A DNA stretch of 64,000 nt from the NCBI GenBank assembly GCA_942159475.1, contig OW804095.1:65128773-65192772 (forward strand). The letters run 5' to 3'. This document shows positions 12,424-25,260 of this stretch, piece after piece. The notes beneath the pieces are model-generated. The model did no database searches and was not told the origin of the DNA. It was given only the letters and a program-made list of their open reading frames with translations. Position 1 is the stretch's first letter. The number at the start of each line of letters is the position of its first letter. Both the position numbers and the translations under genes were made by a program. The stretch comes from Sthenelais limicola. Taxonomy: Eukaryota > Annelida > Polychaeta > Phyllodocida > Sigalionidae.

Positions 12424-12832
12424 ACATATGTGATGTGTCATAAAAAAATGAGTTACAAGTCGCAAAAAATGAATTTGGAGATACCATCATATTTGAAACG
12501 ACGAGATCAAGCAGTCTAATGATAGTAAACCTTAGGAGAGCTAAAAAGTATTTTTATATTTTCAGTTTGATATTTTGATTTTTGAAAAAAACATGCTATT
12601 TTTTTATTATTATTCTTTATTCTTTTTTTTTCTTTGGGGGGGGGGGGCAGTTACTAGTAAAGTAGCTACATATACACCATAGGATGATCTTAGAAACGGA
12701 AGGATATGTCTAATAAAAGGTCTTGAAACTTGGGAATGAAAAGATCCAATAAGGAGATCTGGGGGAAAAATCACTTTGAAAAAAATAGATTTTGCGACTT
12801 GTGACTCATTTTCCAGGAACACATCACATGTT
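12424..12832. mobile_element. Inverted-repeat element, about 410 bp, non-coding
   Basis: The left arm at about 12424-12470 and the right arm at about 12789-12832 are imperfect reverse complements. Shared words, read inward, are TGTGATGTGT, AAATGAGT and ACAAGTCGCAAAA. The interior holds a 12-G run (12636-12647) next to T-rich sequence and no coding frame of note. This is the layout of a non-autonomous DNA transposon (MITE). The two arms are too diverged for a recent insertion, and no target duplication was identified. Confidence 0.55.
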
Positions 12833-14134
12833 CTCTATAATTATATTATTATATTATTTGTTTTTGTATTTTCAAGACGTCAAAAGGCTTGATACGCGAA
12901 CAACAATATTGTACAGAAAAACATGTCTACGATTCGTGAAAGGCAATCTGTTTCTTCCCCTGGGCCACATAATAAAATCATTTCCCCAATTCAAATTCAT
13001 AGTTCCTTGAGTGAATAGCCCAGAAGACTTAATTTAGGATCTAAAATGATACACGGGGCCTGCACTCTGCTTGGTCACGATGCAGATTCACGTTTCTGAA
13101 AATGTCAATATGATACATATTCCCTCGGGGTGCATAGATAATAGTGCGATATGTCATAATACCTTAAAGGGAATGAATCTGTAGAGTATATCTATCAGAT
13201 AATAATAAAATGAGATAAGCTTAGGATAAATATCATCTCAGATTTACCCCATAAAATGTGACCGGCGACCGTCCTTTCTGCTCTGTTCAAGATGATTTTA
13301 GACATGGTTCTCTCAGATTTCTGCGTCCTACATTTTCGAAGGAAAATCGTTGACGACCAGTCGTGATTATCTTCTCATAATCTTGTGGGACACGATTACA
13401 AAATAATTCAATTTATTTTTTTCAGGATTCGCAATTCCAAAGGCGTCTATCGCTCAAACAAATCAACGTAAGAAGATCCCAAAGAACTTAAAGGATACTA
13501 TCCATTCTGTTATCCACAGCTGTTTGCATCACTACTTTTTTCTCCCATCGAAGCGAATGCCCATGTTTGAGGAGTTTATTATGACGTTCATTTATCCGTC
13601 AAACACGTTTGACATGCTGTTAAATAGGCTGATTCATATTTGAATCATCATTGCCCACCCGATCTGGATCTTTTATAGTTTTATTTTTCTCGGTTACCTT
13701 TGAATCTTAATAAAATTGACAAAGCCATACCAGGGGATATCCAACCACGATAAAACCATCAAATTCTCTTATTGTATGATGTTTTTCATTCTAATGTTCA
13801 GTTCAGATCATACATAATTATTATACTTAATCATGTAGTTGAACAGGAAAAACTTCAATAAAGGGAGGGGGTGTCAATGTTTCGTCTAAAACGCTATGAT
13901 GCTGATCAATGCCCAACTAGAAGTTTCATTTATTACTGTTTGGAATATTGGGCGAATATAGACAAGAATATAGCACTATGCGTTTAATAGCTATGGAATG
14001 CAAGAATATTTAAAAAAAACAAGAGATTGAAGTAGACAATTAGTCCCAGAATAAATTTTATAAAGATTTGCGTACTCAGCTATGTGGCATTATGGCAATT
14101 AATTCAGATATTATAATAATATAGGATGATCTCC
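12833..14134. other. No gene recognised
   Basis: AT-rich sequence without long open frames or evident repeats. Confidence 0.45.
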
Positions 14135-14374
14135 GTGGGTCAGATTTTCAAAAAATGTACAATTGGCAGCTGTACACATTTAGTAAATTCTGCAAAATTA
14201 GGCTACAATTTGTTCAATACTAGGTAAATTCCGAGTATATTTGGTATTGCATTGATTCTAGCAATCTGTTTGGTTAGGTTGGACTGTATTTTGAACTCTA
14301 TTTTCGTCTGAAATTTGGGTTATTTGAGAAGGTTGGCGAAGTTGAATTGTACATTTTCTGAAAGTCTGACCCAC
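14135..14374. mobile_element. 240-bp MITE with 30-bp terminal inverted repeats
   Basis: The ends begin GTGGGTCAGATTTTC... and finish ...GTCTGACCCAC. The 30-base left arm (14135-14164) and right arm (14345-14374) differ at two positions after reverse complementing. There is no open frame inside. The superfamily is not assigned because a target-site duplication is not obvious. Confidence 0.7.
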
Positions 14375-17300
14375 ATACTGCAATAGCATACGAATATGCC
14401 ATACTCAATATGTCCTATAGATACCAAGATACACATCTACTGATATAATATATATACAAACTTTATATGAAATTGTAATTTGTTTTGTTGCTTGGAAGGC
14501 TGAGAATCTTTCCCTCAGGTCATCCTTGTTTATGTGTACGCACAGTGATGGACTCGATCATGTGTTTGTATTAAACAGACATTATGAAAATGTAATGTTT
14601 CTTTTTCTCGTCTTTATGTCGAGGGTTATTAGTGCATCAAACCTACTCTAAATACAATTATAGTCAGGTGACTCGGGCAAGGACTGCCGCCTTTTACCGC
14701 TTCCTCCTGGGCATCCCATCACCAAGGAGGAAACCAGTTCGACAGAGGCCTAAGCATGAAATATTTATTTGTTCTCGTGGGAAAGGTTGATTTTGTTTAC
14801 AGTTACTTCATTTCAAGTTCAATCCAACCGGTTTAAAGAAAACAACCTCATTGGATAATTCATTCTCAATCGGAACAGAAAACCTGGTTTCCAATGTAAG
14901 GTGAATAGGAACTTGGGTTCAACCAATTTAGATGGTTATTTTCTCTAAGAACATTTTTTCTTCCGTCGACCTATGGGTGGATTGTCAATTATAAGCTACC
15001 GCTGGCATTGTGGGTGTGGGTGCGTGGTGACTGTCTGGAATAATCAAATAAAGATACATATATATATATATACGATAACAGTTTCATAGCAATAGTATTT
15101 GGACTGTGCCTGGGGTTTTAAAGGGAGTCTTATCGGGACACTTTGGTCGCAATAGAACCCGACATGATGTCCGTATGAGATTAAACATTGCAAGGCATTT
15201 AAGGGCGGGGCACCTTTCAAAGGTGCTTACCTTACCGGTTTACTCTGGCGGAAGGCCAAGCTTACAAATCGCAGCCAACTTTCCATTAATGCTAACATGT
15301 AAGCAAATGGTGTACTTTAGCCCTAGGTCCACTACATGCACCAAACGCCTGAGAATGTAGGCATTCCTATTTGAACCAGAATAATGTGTATAACATGGAC
15401 AGTTCCTGCTTATGCCTGCCATAAAATTCAATTAAACTACTAGAAGCGCAGAGTTATTCGAGCTCAGGACTGATAAATAATGGCCCTGAAAGGAGAAACG
15501 ACGCTTACGAGATAAAAAAAACACGACATCGACAACTCATTTATTTCGGTGATGATTAAACAACGTATTGCGCATAAGCAAGCTTGGACCCCGTCTATTT
15601 TGTATGTATTCGCATGAATGCAAACAGACCAATTTCTTGAATATTAATCTACTGAGTGCATTGTTTGCCTTCTTATCTAATGTGGTTTCTGAGGGGTGAC
15701 ACCGGGAATAAAATAACCGTTATACTCTAATTCTTTGGATGAAGAATTTATATTTAAGCATTGGCGTTCTCTTTTAATACAATGAATTTATTTCGTGGTC
15801 CTTGGCGTCGAGCGATACACGGCTGTCATCCTTTAGCCGATCAATGATATAGTCATGGGGTATCTCAAGTGATACTCTATAGTCGTCGATATGTATTGCT
15901 TCCGCCAAAATAGTATTAGTATTTATGAAAATAATTATATTGATAATAAGATCCATCAACGAAAAGCGATAACACTGAAGCTGTTTCAAGCAGGCAACGC
16001 ATGGCGTATTCTTCATAATAGAGATATATTGCTATGACTGAATTGAATGGGATACTTTTTTCTTTTGCATTTCGTGAACAAACACTACGTTTTAAACTAT
16101 CATTCTCCATCCACCTATTCCGTGATTATTTAAGAAACCATGTGCTTCAGATATGCAATATCAGAAACTTGAATAGAGTAATAGAACGAACCGTGTTCGA
16201 GGGATTAGTGCAATTGTGCTCATAAAAAAATAGCGAAACGCTTGCTTCCTAATGGGTGTGAGGTGCTCAGGGATATGACTGGTGAATGAATGGAGGCGAG
16301 GATTTCGATTTCTTGTAGACAGATTGTGACTGGCAAGTATTATTAATGGAATGTATAAAGCTCCTGGAAGTTCTAACAAATCTCCTTCGTCAATGGGTCC
16401 CTAGTCAAATGGAGTGGAAGACGAATATAAGAGTGGAGTTTTTGTCACAAAGTGACAATGCAATAATATGAAATAATAACATACGACGAAATTATAATCA
16501 ATATCTATTTAGCCCTCAGCCTATTCTTTCTACGAGGTTTCCTTCACTGAGTTTTAGGGATTTCGAAGAAACTTCTATTATCGAATCAAGGAATAACACA
16601 TAAAGAGAGCCCTCATCTACCAAATAATCTGTTACAATATGGACACAGTGATATTCATAGGATGTAGCAATCTTAAATTACCTAATGTAATATAACTATT
16701 ACATGTCTAGGAACTTGTTGTGCTGGTTCTGTACGATCGAAGAAAAATGCACAGCCCCTTTCAACAGTATCTACAGTATACTATATATCAGAACCTGTAA
16801 CAGAAAAGTAGAGGATATATTCTGATCGGGATCTTTCTGGCCAACTACATTTGTTGGAAGAAGGTCCATGCATTATTTGTATTGTGGTATGGTTGTCAAT
16901 GCACTCTCATGCTTACTTGTTCGTCCACTGAGACCTTTATGCCGAAACGGGTCTGGCAGAAGCCCACATGCCAGGACTGTTTTGCCGAGGAGACATGCAG
17001 TTTTAATTAAGTCGCAGCCTTCTGACGCCCAGCTAATTCTCCTCATTCTTAAGTCCCACTCTATATGTGACGTGTGGACATTTCTGGCATAATGATCAAA
17101 TATTCACATCATAAGTGGAAATCCTCGGAGAGGTCGATCATAGTATTTTGGTCATTGCGATGAACAATAAAAGAAATAACAACGTGGTTTAATTTCAATG
17201 ACTGTTGGGGGGAAGCCAGGAAATAAATTAGCATCAAAAGCAGTGAATTATATCAACAATGATCACCTATAACAATCGTATTCGCCGGACAGCCTTCACC

Positions 17301-18184
17301 CTTTCAATCATTCATTTTATTAATCACTTCCTCTATTCTGTCAATCCCCAAGGTGGTCAGGGAGGCAAGCGACTGCCCAGTATAAAGCAGGTGAAAATTG
17401 CTTTGTGTGGTTGACTCTATTATAAGTGTATTAAGTGGAACGAATGGTTTGGCATCCATCCCAAATGCTTCCTTAGTGCTGGATATTTATTTTTATAATG
17501 GAAGTGGTAATTGGATATCTAAACGGTGTATGCATATTCCTTGAAGTGCTTTCGCTTATCAATTTTAAACCTACGGCGATCGATTGAGTGACCTGCAAGC
17601 AGTCAAGTGGTATGCTACACCATGTGCACACAAAAGCTTGAAGCCTGATCAGAGACTGATGTGCAAAATGTTGCTGTTTGCACTGGGGCATGCACTTTTC
17701 CACAGTCAGATCACACTAGGCCCAGCTGGCTGTGCACAAGGGGTTATATTCTAGGCAATTTACAAACGAAAGAAAGATGAATATTGTGCAATGTACGAAA
17801 ATCAGGTCTTCAGCATAATTATGTTCTAACTTGAGTGTATATGTCGAGCTAGTATGGAACTTTTTCACCAATCAATCTTTATTCAAACTTTTCTTTTGCT
17901 TACGGATATCAACACATAATTATAACGTTTCAAACGAGGTTAACGATTCAGGTACTTGCCTGTTTGCAAATCTTCAATATCGGTGGTCATTTCATATTAC
18001 GAAAATATAGTTCTATGCATTTAGTTTAGTTAAATACAATAAAAGGAGCTATACGGTATTTCCTAACACGGAACACCGTTCTGTTTATGGGAATGCTTGG
18101 GATTCTTGAGCAGAACAAAGTTGGAAGAAGTTTTAAAATATGATATGTAAATTTTTAGTGTAAAATAAGGTTAAGGCAATGTTA
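14375..18184. other. No gene recognised
   Basis: About 3.8 kb of AT-rich DNA with only 60-85-codon open frames of no recognisable content. A small palindrome (GCACCTTT C AAAGGTGC) occurs near 15.21 kb. Confidence 0.4.
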
Positions 18185-18320
18185 TTGTTACCGCTTCCTC
18201 CTTCTTCCCCATCCCTCGTCCACTTTTCACAACTGGACACACACATCCAGTCTCTCTCTCTTGACCCCAGCAACCCACAACCCCTTTCTCTCCCCCCTCT
18301 CCCCCTCTCTCCCCGCTTTA
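18185..18320 (+). repeat. CT-rich tract
   Basis: Pyrimidine-rich run (CCTCCTTCTTCCCC... and CTCTCCCCCCTCTCC words). The 60-codon frame across it is low complexity. Confidence 0.8.
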
Positions 18321-18505
18321 CACCTTATATAACATATATAATTTATTCTTTTATCCTATAATTAATTCCTTGATTAGGTCACCTAATTAATTGAATAAAT
18401 TCTAATAATTGTACCTATTCAATTAAAATGTACTCCTTATTACATCATTTTAAATTCAATAAAATTATACTTCTCAAACTGCCGTCTCCATCTTGTCTGA
18501 CAAGA

Positions 18506-18624
18506 CACTCATCCAATGATATGGGTACATTCATTAGTCTCAGGAATATATCGCCATCTTGCTAGAAATAAAATAAAAAGGGACAAAATGTTCACTGGGG
18601 ATTTATTGCTCTGGGATTCTCCAG
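18506..18624 (+). repeat. Left arm of the 120-bp inverted repeat
   Basis: Starts CACTCATCCAATGATATGG and ends GGGATTCTCCAG. It is paired with 21315-21436. Confidence 0.9.
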
Positions 18625-21126
18625 ATTGTCATGGCCTTCAGTCATGATTAGATGATGCAACAGACAACAATGGACAGGGCAATAGAATAATTACAAACAC
18701 GTTTTGAATGGGCGTTGTCTTCTGACCGTTCTATGAAATAGCAATAGGAGGCTTTCTCTCTTGAACATCATGCACGGTCTGAAATCCTACAGAGGGGATA
18801 ATTACACCAGACTCTCCTTGTATTGTATTTCTAAACCCTGCACTCATGGCACTCTCGGCGCCTGTTTGCATTAGCTGCTCCCCGGGGAATCAGCACATAT
18901 CCAGACAACCTATAAAAGCTCTTTTGGCAGGACGACCTTGGAGCAGTGCGCACACAGTTTTCCTTAACTGCTCCCTAGTACAATTAGAAATAGAAAAAGA
19001 TCTGCTAGACGACATACACCAGCCTCGCTGTGAAGACTTTTGCCGTAAAGACATTCTTTCTATACATTTCCCAATGCCTATTCTCATTTGCATTCCAAAT
19101 GCATATTATGTATACACGTGTATGCATATATGCCCATCCGAGAATGTCATGTTTCTAGGATTAACTGCCTGGCTGCCTGGTGGATGCTCCCTACTATATG
19201 CTGTCAGTACCAAACGGGTGGTATACGATTTCTAAAGCAAATACAGGTTATTCAGTCTTGTCATGACAGCTCAACATCCTTGATGAGACCTTCTTGGTAC
19301 ATGCACTAAAACTTGCGCATACTTTTTGTACTCTTTATCTTTGTACAGGATCTCATATTCGCGAGGTGTAAAACGTCGAAGTACCCGAAGTGAATTATTG
19401 TTTTTTTAGAAGATGTAAGGAGTTGATGTATAGCTATTTTGTGCTATTCCGAATTGTTTCTTTCTTAATTTTCAGAATCTAGGTATTAAAGAATTTAAGC
19501 AATAATTGGTCACACTAAAATGTTAGTAACAAATATGAACACAAGCTAGGTCAAAAGTCTGAATACCTTGTATATTGCCTAGATTGCCTGCCAATAAAAC
19601 ACCCAACACGGTTTTGAGGCATATGATAATTATTGTCATTACTCCATAACAACATCCCCACTGATCCAAAACTCACCGGATCATAACCATACTATGTGGA
19701 CGTTTTTCTTAGCTATAATCTATATACGACCATGGAAAATAGATAATTATTTTTAAAAATCTGCATCTCATGAAATTTGTCAATGGTGTTGCCCATGTAC
19801 CGTTGTTGGTAAAAAGGATTATTCACAAATAGCGCGAATTCGGTGCATATAGATAATATATGTGGGATTATTTGACCCTCTGTTATACCTCCTTGTGTCA
19901 TATGTATGTATGCCTATACTAGCTTACTAAATCTTCATTTTGCTATACCTTTATATTCACTTTCTACTTACATTACCACCTGACATGGGGCAGATCGCTC
20001 ATTGGCTATCCCGCACCTGTCCGCACCTGTGCAGGGCTAACATCAATATTTGAACCATTGTTCATTAGCCCCCATATTAGGGGCTGTCGCACCATTGTTT
20101 AATTAGTTACCCTTCCTTACATCAACTAGGTTACACCATACTATACTTGTACCAGGAATAAACACCTTTCTACAACTCTACGTATATCGTTTATAAATAT
20201 TTTGTGCTAGACCACTTGTAACACCTCCTTAGAATGTGTCCAGACAGTACCAGAGAACAGCTTATTGGTCTTATTGCATATTGTTCACTCATGAATCAAG
20301 GACCTTCAATTCAGTTCGCTTCACCTTCAAGAAAGAATCCGGTGATGACGCACATAATTTGTTTGTGACAAGTCCAAGGACAAGAGGACTCAGCTAAGAG
20401 TCCACCTCGTTGGCAAAAACTAGGCAGGGAAATGTTCAGTTGGGAACGTTTTTTTCTATTGCAACACATAATGCTGAAAGTGATGGATGTGGGTAAAGAT
20501 TCAATATTTAGTTATGCTGAGTATATTTATCCACCCAATCCAAAGAAATTATCATTTTTCCCAGTTACATCTAGTTTCGCTAGTAATACTATCCAATCCT
20601 CCGGTTTGTTTATTATGTTTTAAGAATTGGCGTCAGCGAAAATCCTTTCTGTAATCAGACCTTTTGAAAGATAAGAAAATCGTGCGCGGGCGGTCCTTGT
20701 TTTTGTGAGCTTGACCGTAGTTACAACCGAATGTAACACTCACTGAATTAGCAATTAAGTAAACGCCCAAAGTGACTGGAAATAGATTCGACTCCGCCAA
20801 TATTTTATGTTTTTATTCCTGTAGATGTTTTAGCCCTGCAGTGACAACGTAATCATTATGGAGCATGCAGTGCCTTGAACGTACTGCAATCAAGTACACT
20901 GAAGGACACATGTCTCAGAGCTTCCAAATCTGAGTAATTATGAGAACTTGTTGGGACACTCAAGAATAAAATATGAAGCCAATTACGATGGATATAACTC
21001 AATATATGCGGCGTGGGACGCGTAAGTCATAAAAACACTTATAGATACACTTGCACCTGTCTGCGACGATTGGGATTCAAAAAGGGGCCAGTCAAGCGCA
21101 TATTGTGGATAGCAATCTTTAAATGT

Positions 21127-21265
21127 TTGTATTCCGAGGCGTATCCCCCTTTCTTACCCTCCTTCTGCCCGTCCCTCTCCCACAGCTATGCTCTTTAAAT
21201 ACCTCCCTCCTTCTCCCTGTCTATCTTTTCTTCCCTCTTCCTCTTCCTCTCACCCTCCTCCATAG
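21127..21265 (+). repeat. CT-rich tract
   Basis: Pyrimidine-rich run of CCTCCTTCT / CTTCCTCTTCC words immediately inside the right arm of the inverted repeat. The open frames across it are low complexity. Confidence 0.7.
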
Positions 21266-21314
21266 TTGTCAGGGAACCCTATTTAGATCATACATGATGT
21301 CATTAAAGAGGTAG

Positions 21315-21436
21315 CTGGAGAATCCCAGAGCAATAAATCCCCAGTGAACATTTTGTCCCTTTTTATTTTATTTCTAGCAAGATGGCGATATATTCCTGTT
21401 GAGACTAATGAATGTACCCATATCATTGGATGAGTG
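21315..21436 (-). repeat. Right arm of the 120-bp inverted repeat
   Basis: Starts CTGGAGAATCCCAGAGC and ends ATTGGATGAGTG. It is the reverse complement of 18506-18624 apart from one 3-base indel. Confidence 0.9.
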
Positions 21437-21841
21437 GAAAGCAATTTAGAGGTAGATATAGATATCCTTGATATCGAAATGGGCTGTGTACAAGTACAAG
21501 TACTGTACTAAAAGCTTTCGATCAGGATTACTGTTTGCAACGGAATAGGAGAGAATAGGAGACCATTGATTCGTTCGCAGGATACAAACGTCAACATTAG
21601 GATGGAATGTGCAAGAAAGACGAAAGCATTGTTCATCAAGTTCTAACCTGGATATACATTGGAATGGTGTGGATATTCGTATAAATGGGTCAGCTCATTG
21701 ATTATATTGGGACACGCCCACCTCGCTAGGAACTTCACCTGTGACCTCATAATGAAGGACCTAGGGATGAACCCCCTTCTCCTGTGGTTACCACTATGAC
21801 GTCAGCATGAGCTCACATTCTTCGATCCCCTATTGCTAAAT

Positions 21842-21909
21842 CACTAAAATATAGGTTAATTGTTTACTTGTAACTGTGGATATCTATTGGCATATATTTA
21901 ATAGTCGAC

Positions 21910-21942
<33 letters not shown>

Positions 21943-22014
21943 ATTTAGCTATTGCACTAAAATATAGGCTATTTTTTACTTGTAACTGTGGATATCTATT
22001 GGGATATATTTGAT
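21842..22014 (+). repeat. Direct repeat of about 60 bp flanking a (TA)n run
   Basis: CACTAAAATATAGG... TTTACTTGTAACTGTGG ATATCTATTGG starts at 21842 and again at 21955 with few differences. A (TA)n run of about 30 bases at 21908-21936 lies between the copies. Confidence 0.85.
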
Positions 22015-24256
22015 AAACAGCTTCTGGCTATTTTGCCAAAACCAAGTTCACTCTCTTCTTATATAATTACTTACCTAGCGCGGTGCCCACATATATAAAT
22101 AGAATTAATGTATTATTTTAGTTATGAAGTTTTGATTATATATCCGAGACCTTGGTGTTTCTATATGGTTGGTGTACAGGCTCATAGTTGAATTTCCCCC
22201 AAACCCTTTAAGGGAAAGTGGGCTGTCCAACGCATGTAAAGTAATATTACCATATTAATACAAATGATAATCACATCCAATTAGCTGCTTCTTTGTGCCC
22301 TTGAAGTTTTTTTTATATTGATGGTTAAAACCATATCTTCGAATATTGCAAAAAAGAGGCTCATTCATCATTGATACTCCAATGGGTAGAGATAGTATTT
22401 TTGTCATGCAACCCGAACCTGCCCGCGAAGTGTCACAATTTATCAAAATCAATATACCTAAAAAAACCTTTTTTCTAAATTTTAAATCCACCAGTGCCGA
22501 GTCGCCGAATCCATACATACATCATCCGCCGACCGGTTGATTTTATCTTCAGGGTGTGGTGCATCTTCGATATGCATTTTTAATCTTTTACTCGCAGATC
22601 ATATTCATAATTGAAGTATCCACTGAGGCAAAATTAATTCCCATGTTCGAATCTTATACAATGATATTACAGAAATAGGATTAAATACATAGATTCGAGT
22701 CTAGTTACTGCTTTGATTGACGTATTCGTAACAATAAAACTAATACTTGATTTTTAATTAGCAAGTGCATCCGCTTGTCTCACACATTCATTGGGGATTA
22801 ATCATGATAGCGGAAGTTATAGCTCTTAGAAATGATGATCATCGTATCAAATACAAGTATGAAGTTATTTATCATTATTTTATCACAGCATATATATATA
22901 TATGCATTGTTCCCATGAAGATACAGGTGCTATCAAACTAAAAATTCGTCTTTATTTAAAAATATTTTTGTTTTAATTCTTGTGTCGAATTTGCTAAGAT
23001 ACATATTGTTTCATCCCATCTTCAGGATACCTTCGGTGAGAAGTCAGATAATAACAAATAATCACATCCTTACATCTTAATAAAAGATACTATCTTTGCT
23101 CTGAACAAGTTCTAATGCTTTGTTGAGGATTCAAAGTCACGATATCGCCGACTTCTGTGCCTAATGCCACTTTATTTAATCTGGCATGGGAAAATAATGC
23201 TTTTAGTTACGAGAGGCGATATGAATATCAACTCCATGACAAAGGGAGAGAAAACACACCATTTCTCGTAGGGAACGCGAACTATATTCTCCGTGAATTA
23301 TCATTATTATCTTTATTATTAGAAATTTGTATTCATCATCATTAATGACAACAAGTTATAAGTTTATTAAGTTAATCAATCATTTGATGAACTATTTTTC
23401 TGTTTAACTTTATAATCAGTTTAAGTTAATGTATATATTGTGCGTTTCCAAAGGAAACAAATTCTACGGTCAACTATTTGTGCGCAATGGCTAGATTATG
23501 AATATCAGACGTACTGTAATCTGAAATGCCTCGAATGTCTGTATTAGAAGAACACAGGAGTGGAAGTAAAATTCAGTTTATTAACAACTAGGAAAGTTGC
23601 ACGCTCCCTGTTTACAAAGGCAGTTGGATAAACATGAAAGTACAATGCAAGGGAATTAGACATAAGACATCAAACAACATATTGTAATCTAATAATACAC
23701 AATTGTTTTTTGGTCTTTGCAATTCCGAGCTTGTCTGTCTCCAAGACTTGAAACCCAGAAATCCCAAAGGGTGTAGTAGGTGTAGATCACTCAGATTCAG
23801 TCATGGGTGGTCCTCTCTAAATGGGTTCCTCTCAAAACCTATACAGTGGCCTTAAGTGGCAACTTGTCAATCAAACCAAGATAGCCAATAGAATACAACA
23901 AATGTCAACCAATAGGATGTCACACTGGCCTTCAGGGATTTACTGCAGAGATGGTAGAAGGTTGTCAATCAAGCAGTCCTTGCATAAGTGCAAAGTTAGT
24001 AGTGTTGGCGTGAATTACATCACACAGAGATGGGCATCCAGATATCCTCCCAGATAAGTGTCCACACTCCTCACACCAATCCTCAACCAACACCTCAAAC
24101 TGTATCACATGAACTTGCTAATCAGGATGATTGACAGAATGGTACCCAATTCACTAACATTCACGAATTATATTTTAAAAAAATACCGTAGAATGTAAAA
24201 AGGAGATCCATGTTCAGCAAACACCTCACTTTGGCAAAGTGTATTAACCGTTAAAG
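22015..24256. other. No gene recognised
   Basis: AT-rich DNA with short open frames of up to about 87 codons and no recognisable domain, RNA gene or element end. Confidence 0.4.
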
Positions 24257-24722
24257 TAGGGTTCCACTGCCCGGCTACTTCTCCCGCTTCTGCTCCCCCT
24301 TCTTGATTAAGGAAGCGGGAGCAGAAGTGGGTGAGTAACAAGAATGGGTGCTATTGGGCCCCGCTACAAAGCTATGTAACTTCCTGCTTCTTTTGGAGCA
24401 TTTCCAAAGCATAGAGTGCTCAAGCTTCTATCAAACATGTTTGATTTGAAGCGGCCCCTACTTTGTAGCGGGAGCTCGCGGGGGATAGCGGAAAGTAGCA
24501 GGAGCCAAAGTGGGCAATGGCACCACTCTATGTTACCCCTCACATTACTTGATGCATTCATTTTCATGTGAAAATAAAATGTTGTCTGCTAACTTTTCTG
24601 AGTAGCGGCAGAAGTAGCGGTGGAAGTAACGTCCCAGTAGCACCCATACCAGTTACTTTCAGTTGCCTGTCAAAGAAGCGGGAGGAGTAGCAGGAGTTGT
24701 AGCCGGCCAGTGGAACCCAGCC
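24257..24722. mobile_element. TIR element, tandem copy 1
   Basis: Begins GGGTTCCACTGCCCGGCTAC and ends GTAGCCGGCCAGTGGAACCC, so the termini are inverted repeats of about 20-25 bp. Just inside the left end a second inverted pair (CCGCTTCTGCTCCC with GGGAGCAGAAGTGG) can fold into a subterminal hairpin. GAAGCGGGAG / GTAGCGG words recur in both orientations. No transposase is present, so it is a non-autonomous foldback/MITE-like element. A closely related copy follows 29 bases downstream. Confidence 0.75.
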
Positions 24723-24751
24723 ATTACAGGGACATAAATGTTAGAGTTAAA

Positions 24752-25260
24752 GCTGGGTTCCACTGGCTGGCTACTTCTCCGGCTACTGCTCCAGCTTCTT
24801 AATGAAAGAAGCGGGAGCAGAAGCAGGAGAGTAATGGGGATGGGTGCTATTGGGCCCCGCTACAAAGCAACGTTACTTCCTGCTTCTTTTGGAGAATTTT
24901 CAAAGCATAGAGTACTCCCACTTCTATCAAGTATGTTTGATTTGAAGCTGCAGCTACTTTGTAGCAGGAGGTATAGCAGGAAGTAGCGGGAGCTGAAGCG
25001 GGGCACTGGCACCACTCTACACTACTTCTCACAATGTGTTCATTTCTATGTGAAAATAAAATGTTGTCTGCTTACATTTCTGAGTAGCCTTAGAAGTACT
25101 GATGGAAGTAGCGGGGCAATAGCACCTATTCCGGTATACCTTCAGTTGCTTGCTTTCATACCTTCAGTTGCTTGCTTCTGCTTCTAAAGAAGCGGGAGCA
25201 ATAGGCTGTCAAAGAAACGGGAAGAGTAGCGGAAGTAGTAGCCGGCCAGTGGAACCCAGC
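24752..25260. mobile_element. TIR element, tandem copy 2
   Basis: Begins GCTGGGTTCCACTGGCTGGC and ends GCCGGCCAGTGGAACCCAGC. It has the same orientation and internal order as copy 1, including a shared GGGCCCCGCTACAAAGC segment, a TGAAAATAAAATGTTGTCTG segment and the terminal hairpin words. The 5' flanks of both copies contain GTTAAAG and the 3' flank of copy 2 reads CCTTTAT, so the true TIR may extend into TAAAG. Confidence 0.75.

Larger units (their letters stand above)
18506..21436. mobile_element. Candidate DNA element: near-identical 120-bp inverted repeats around 2.7 kb
   Basis: The left arm 18506-18624 is the reverse complement of the right arm 21315-21436; the only difference I see is a 3-base insertion (CCTGTTGAG against CCTGAG). 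This is by far the best preserved inverted pair in the window apart from the Ngaro repeats. The interior (18625-21314) contains no recognisable transposase: a 129-codon frame at 18846-19235 (+) has no familiar domain. It is either a non-autonomous element with long inverted termini or two copies of one short repeat inserted head to head. A 15-bp palindrome TCTTGTCTGACAAGA (18491-18505) abuts the left arm. Confidence 0.55.

Noticed and set aside
18846..19235. 129-codon frame inside the 18.5-21.4 kb inverted pair, considered as a transposase
   Set aside because: No DDE/D spacing, zinc finger or other transposase motif visible.
19983..20195. Possible solo LTR (ATTGG box, tandem GCACCTGTCC, AATAAA near the end)
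   Set aside because: No TG...CA ends, no target duplication and no partner copy in the window.
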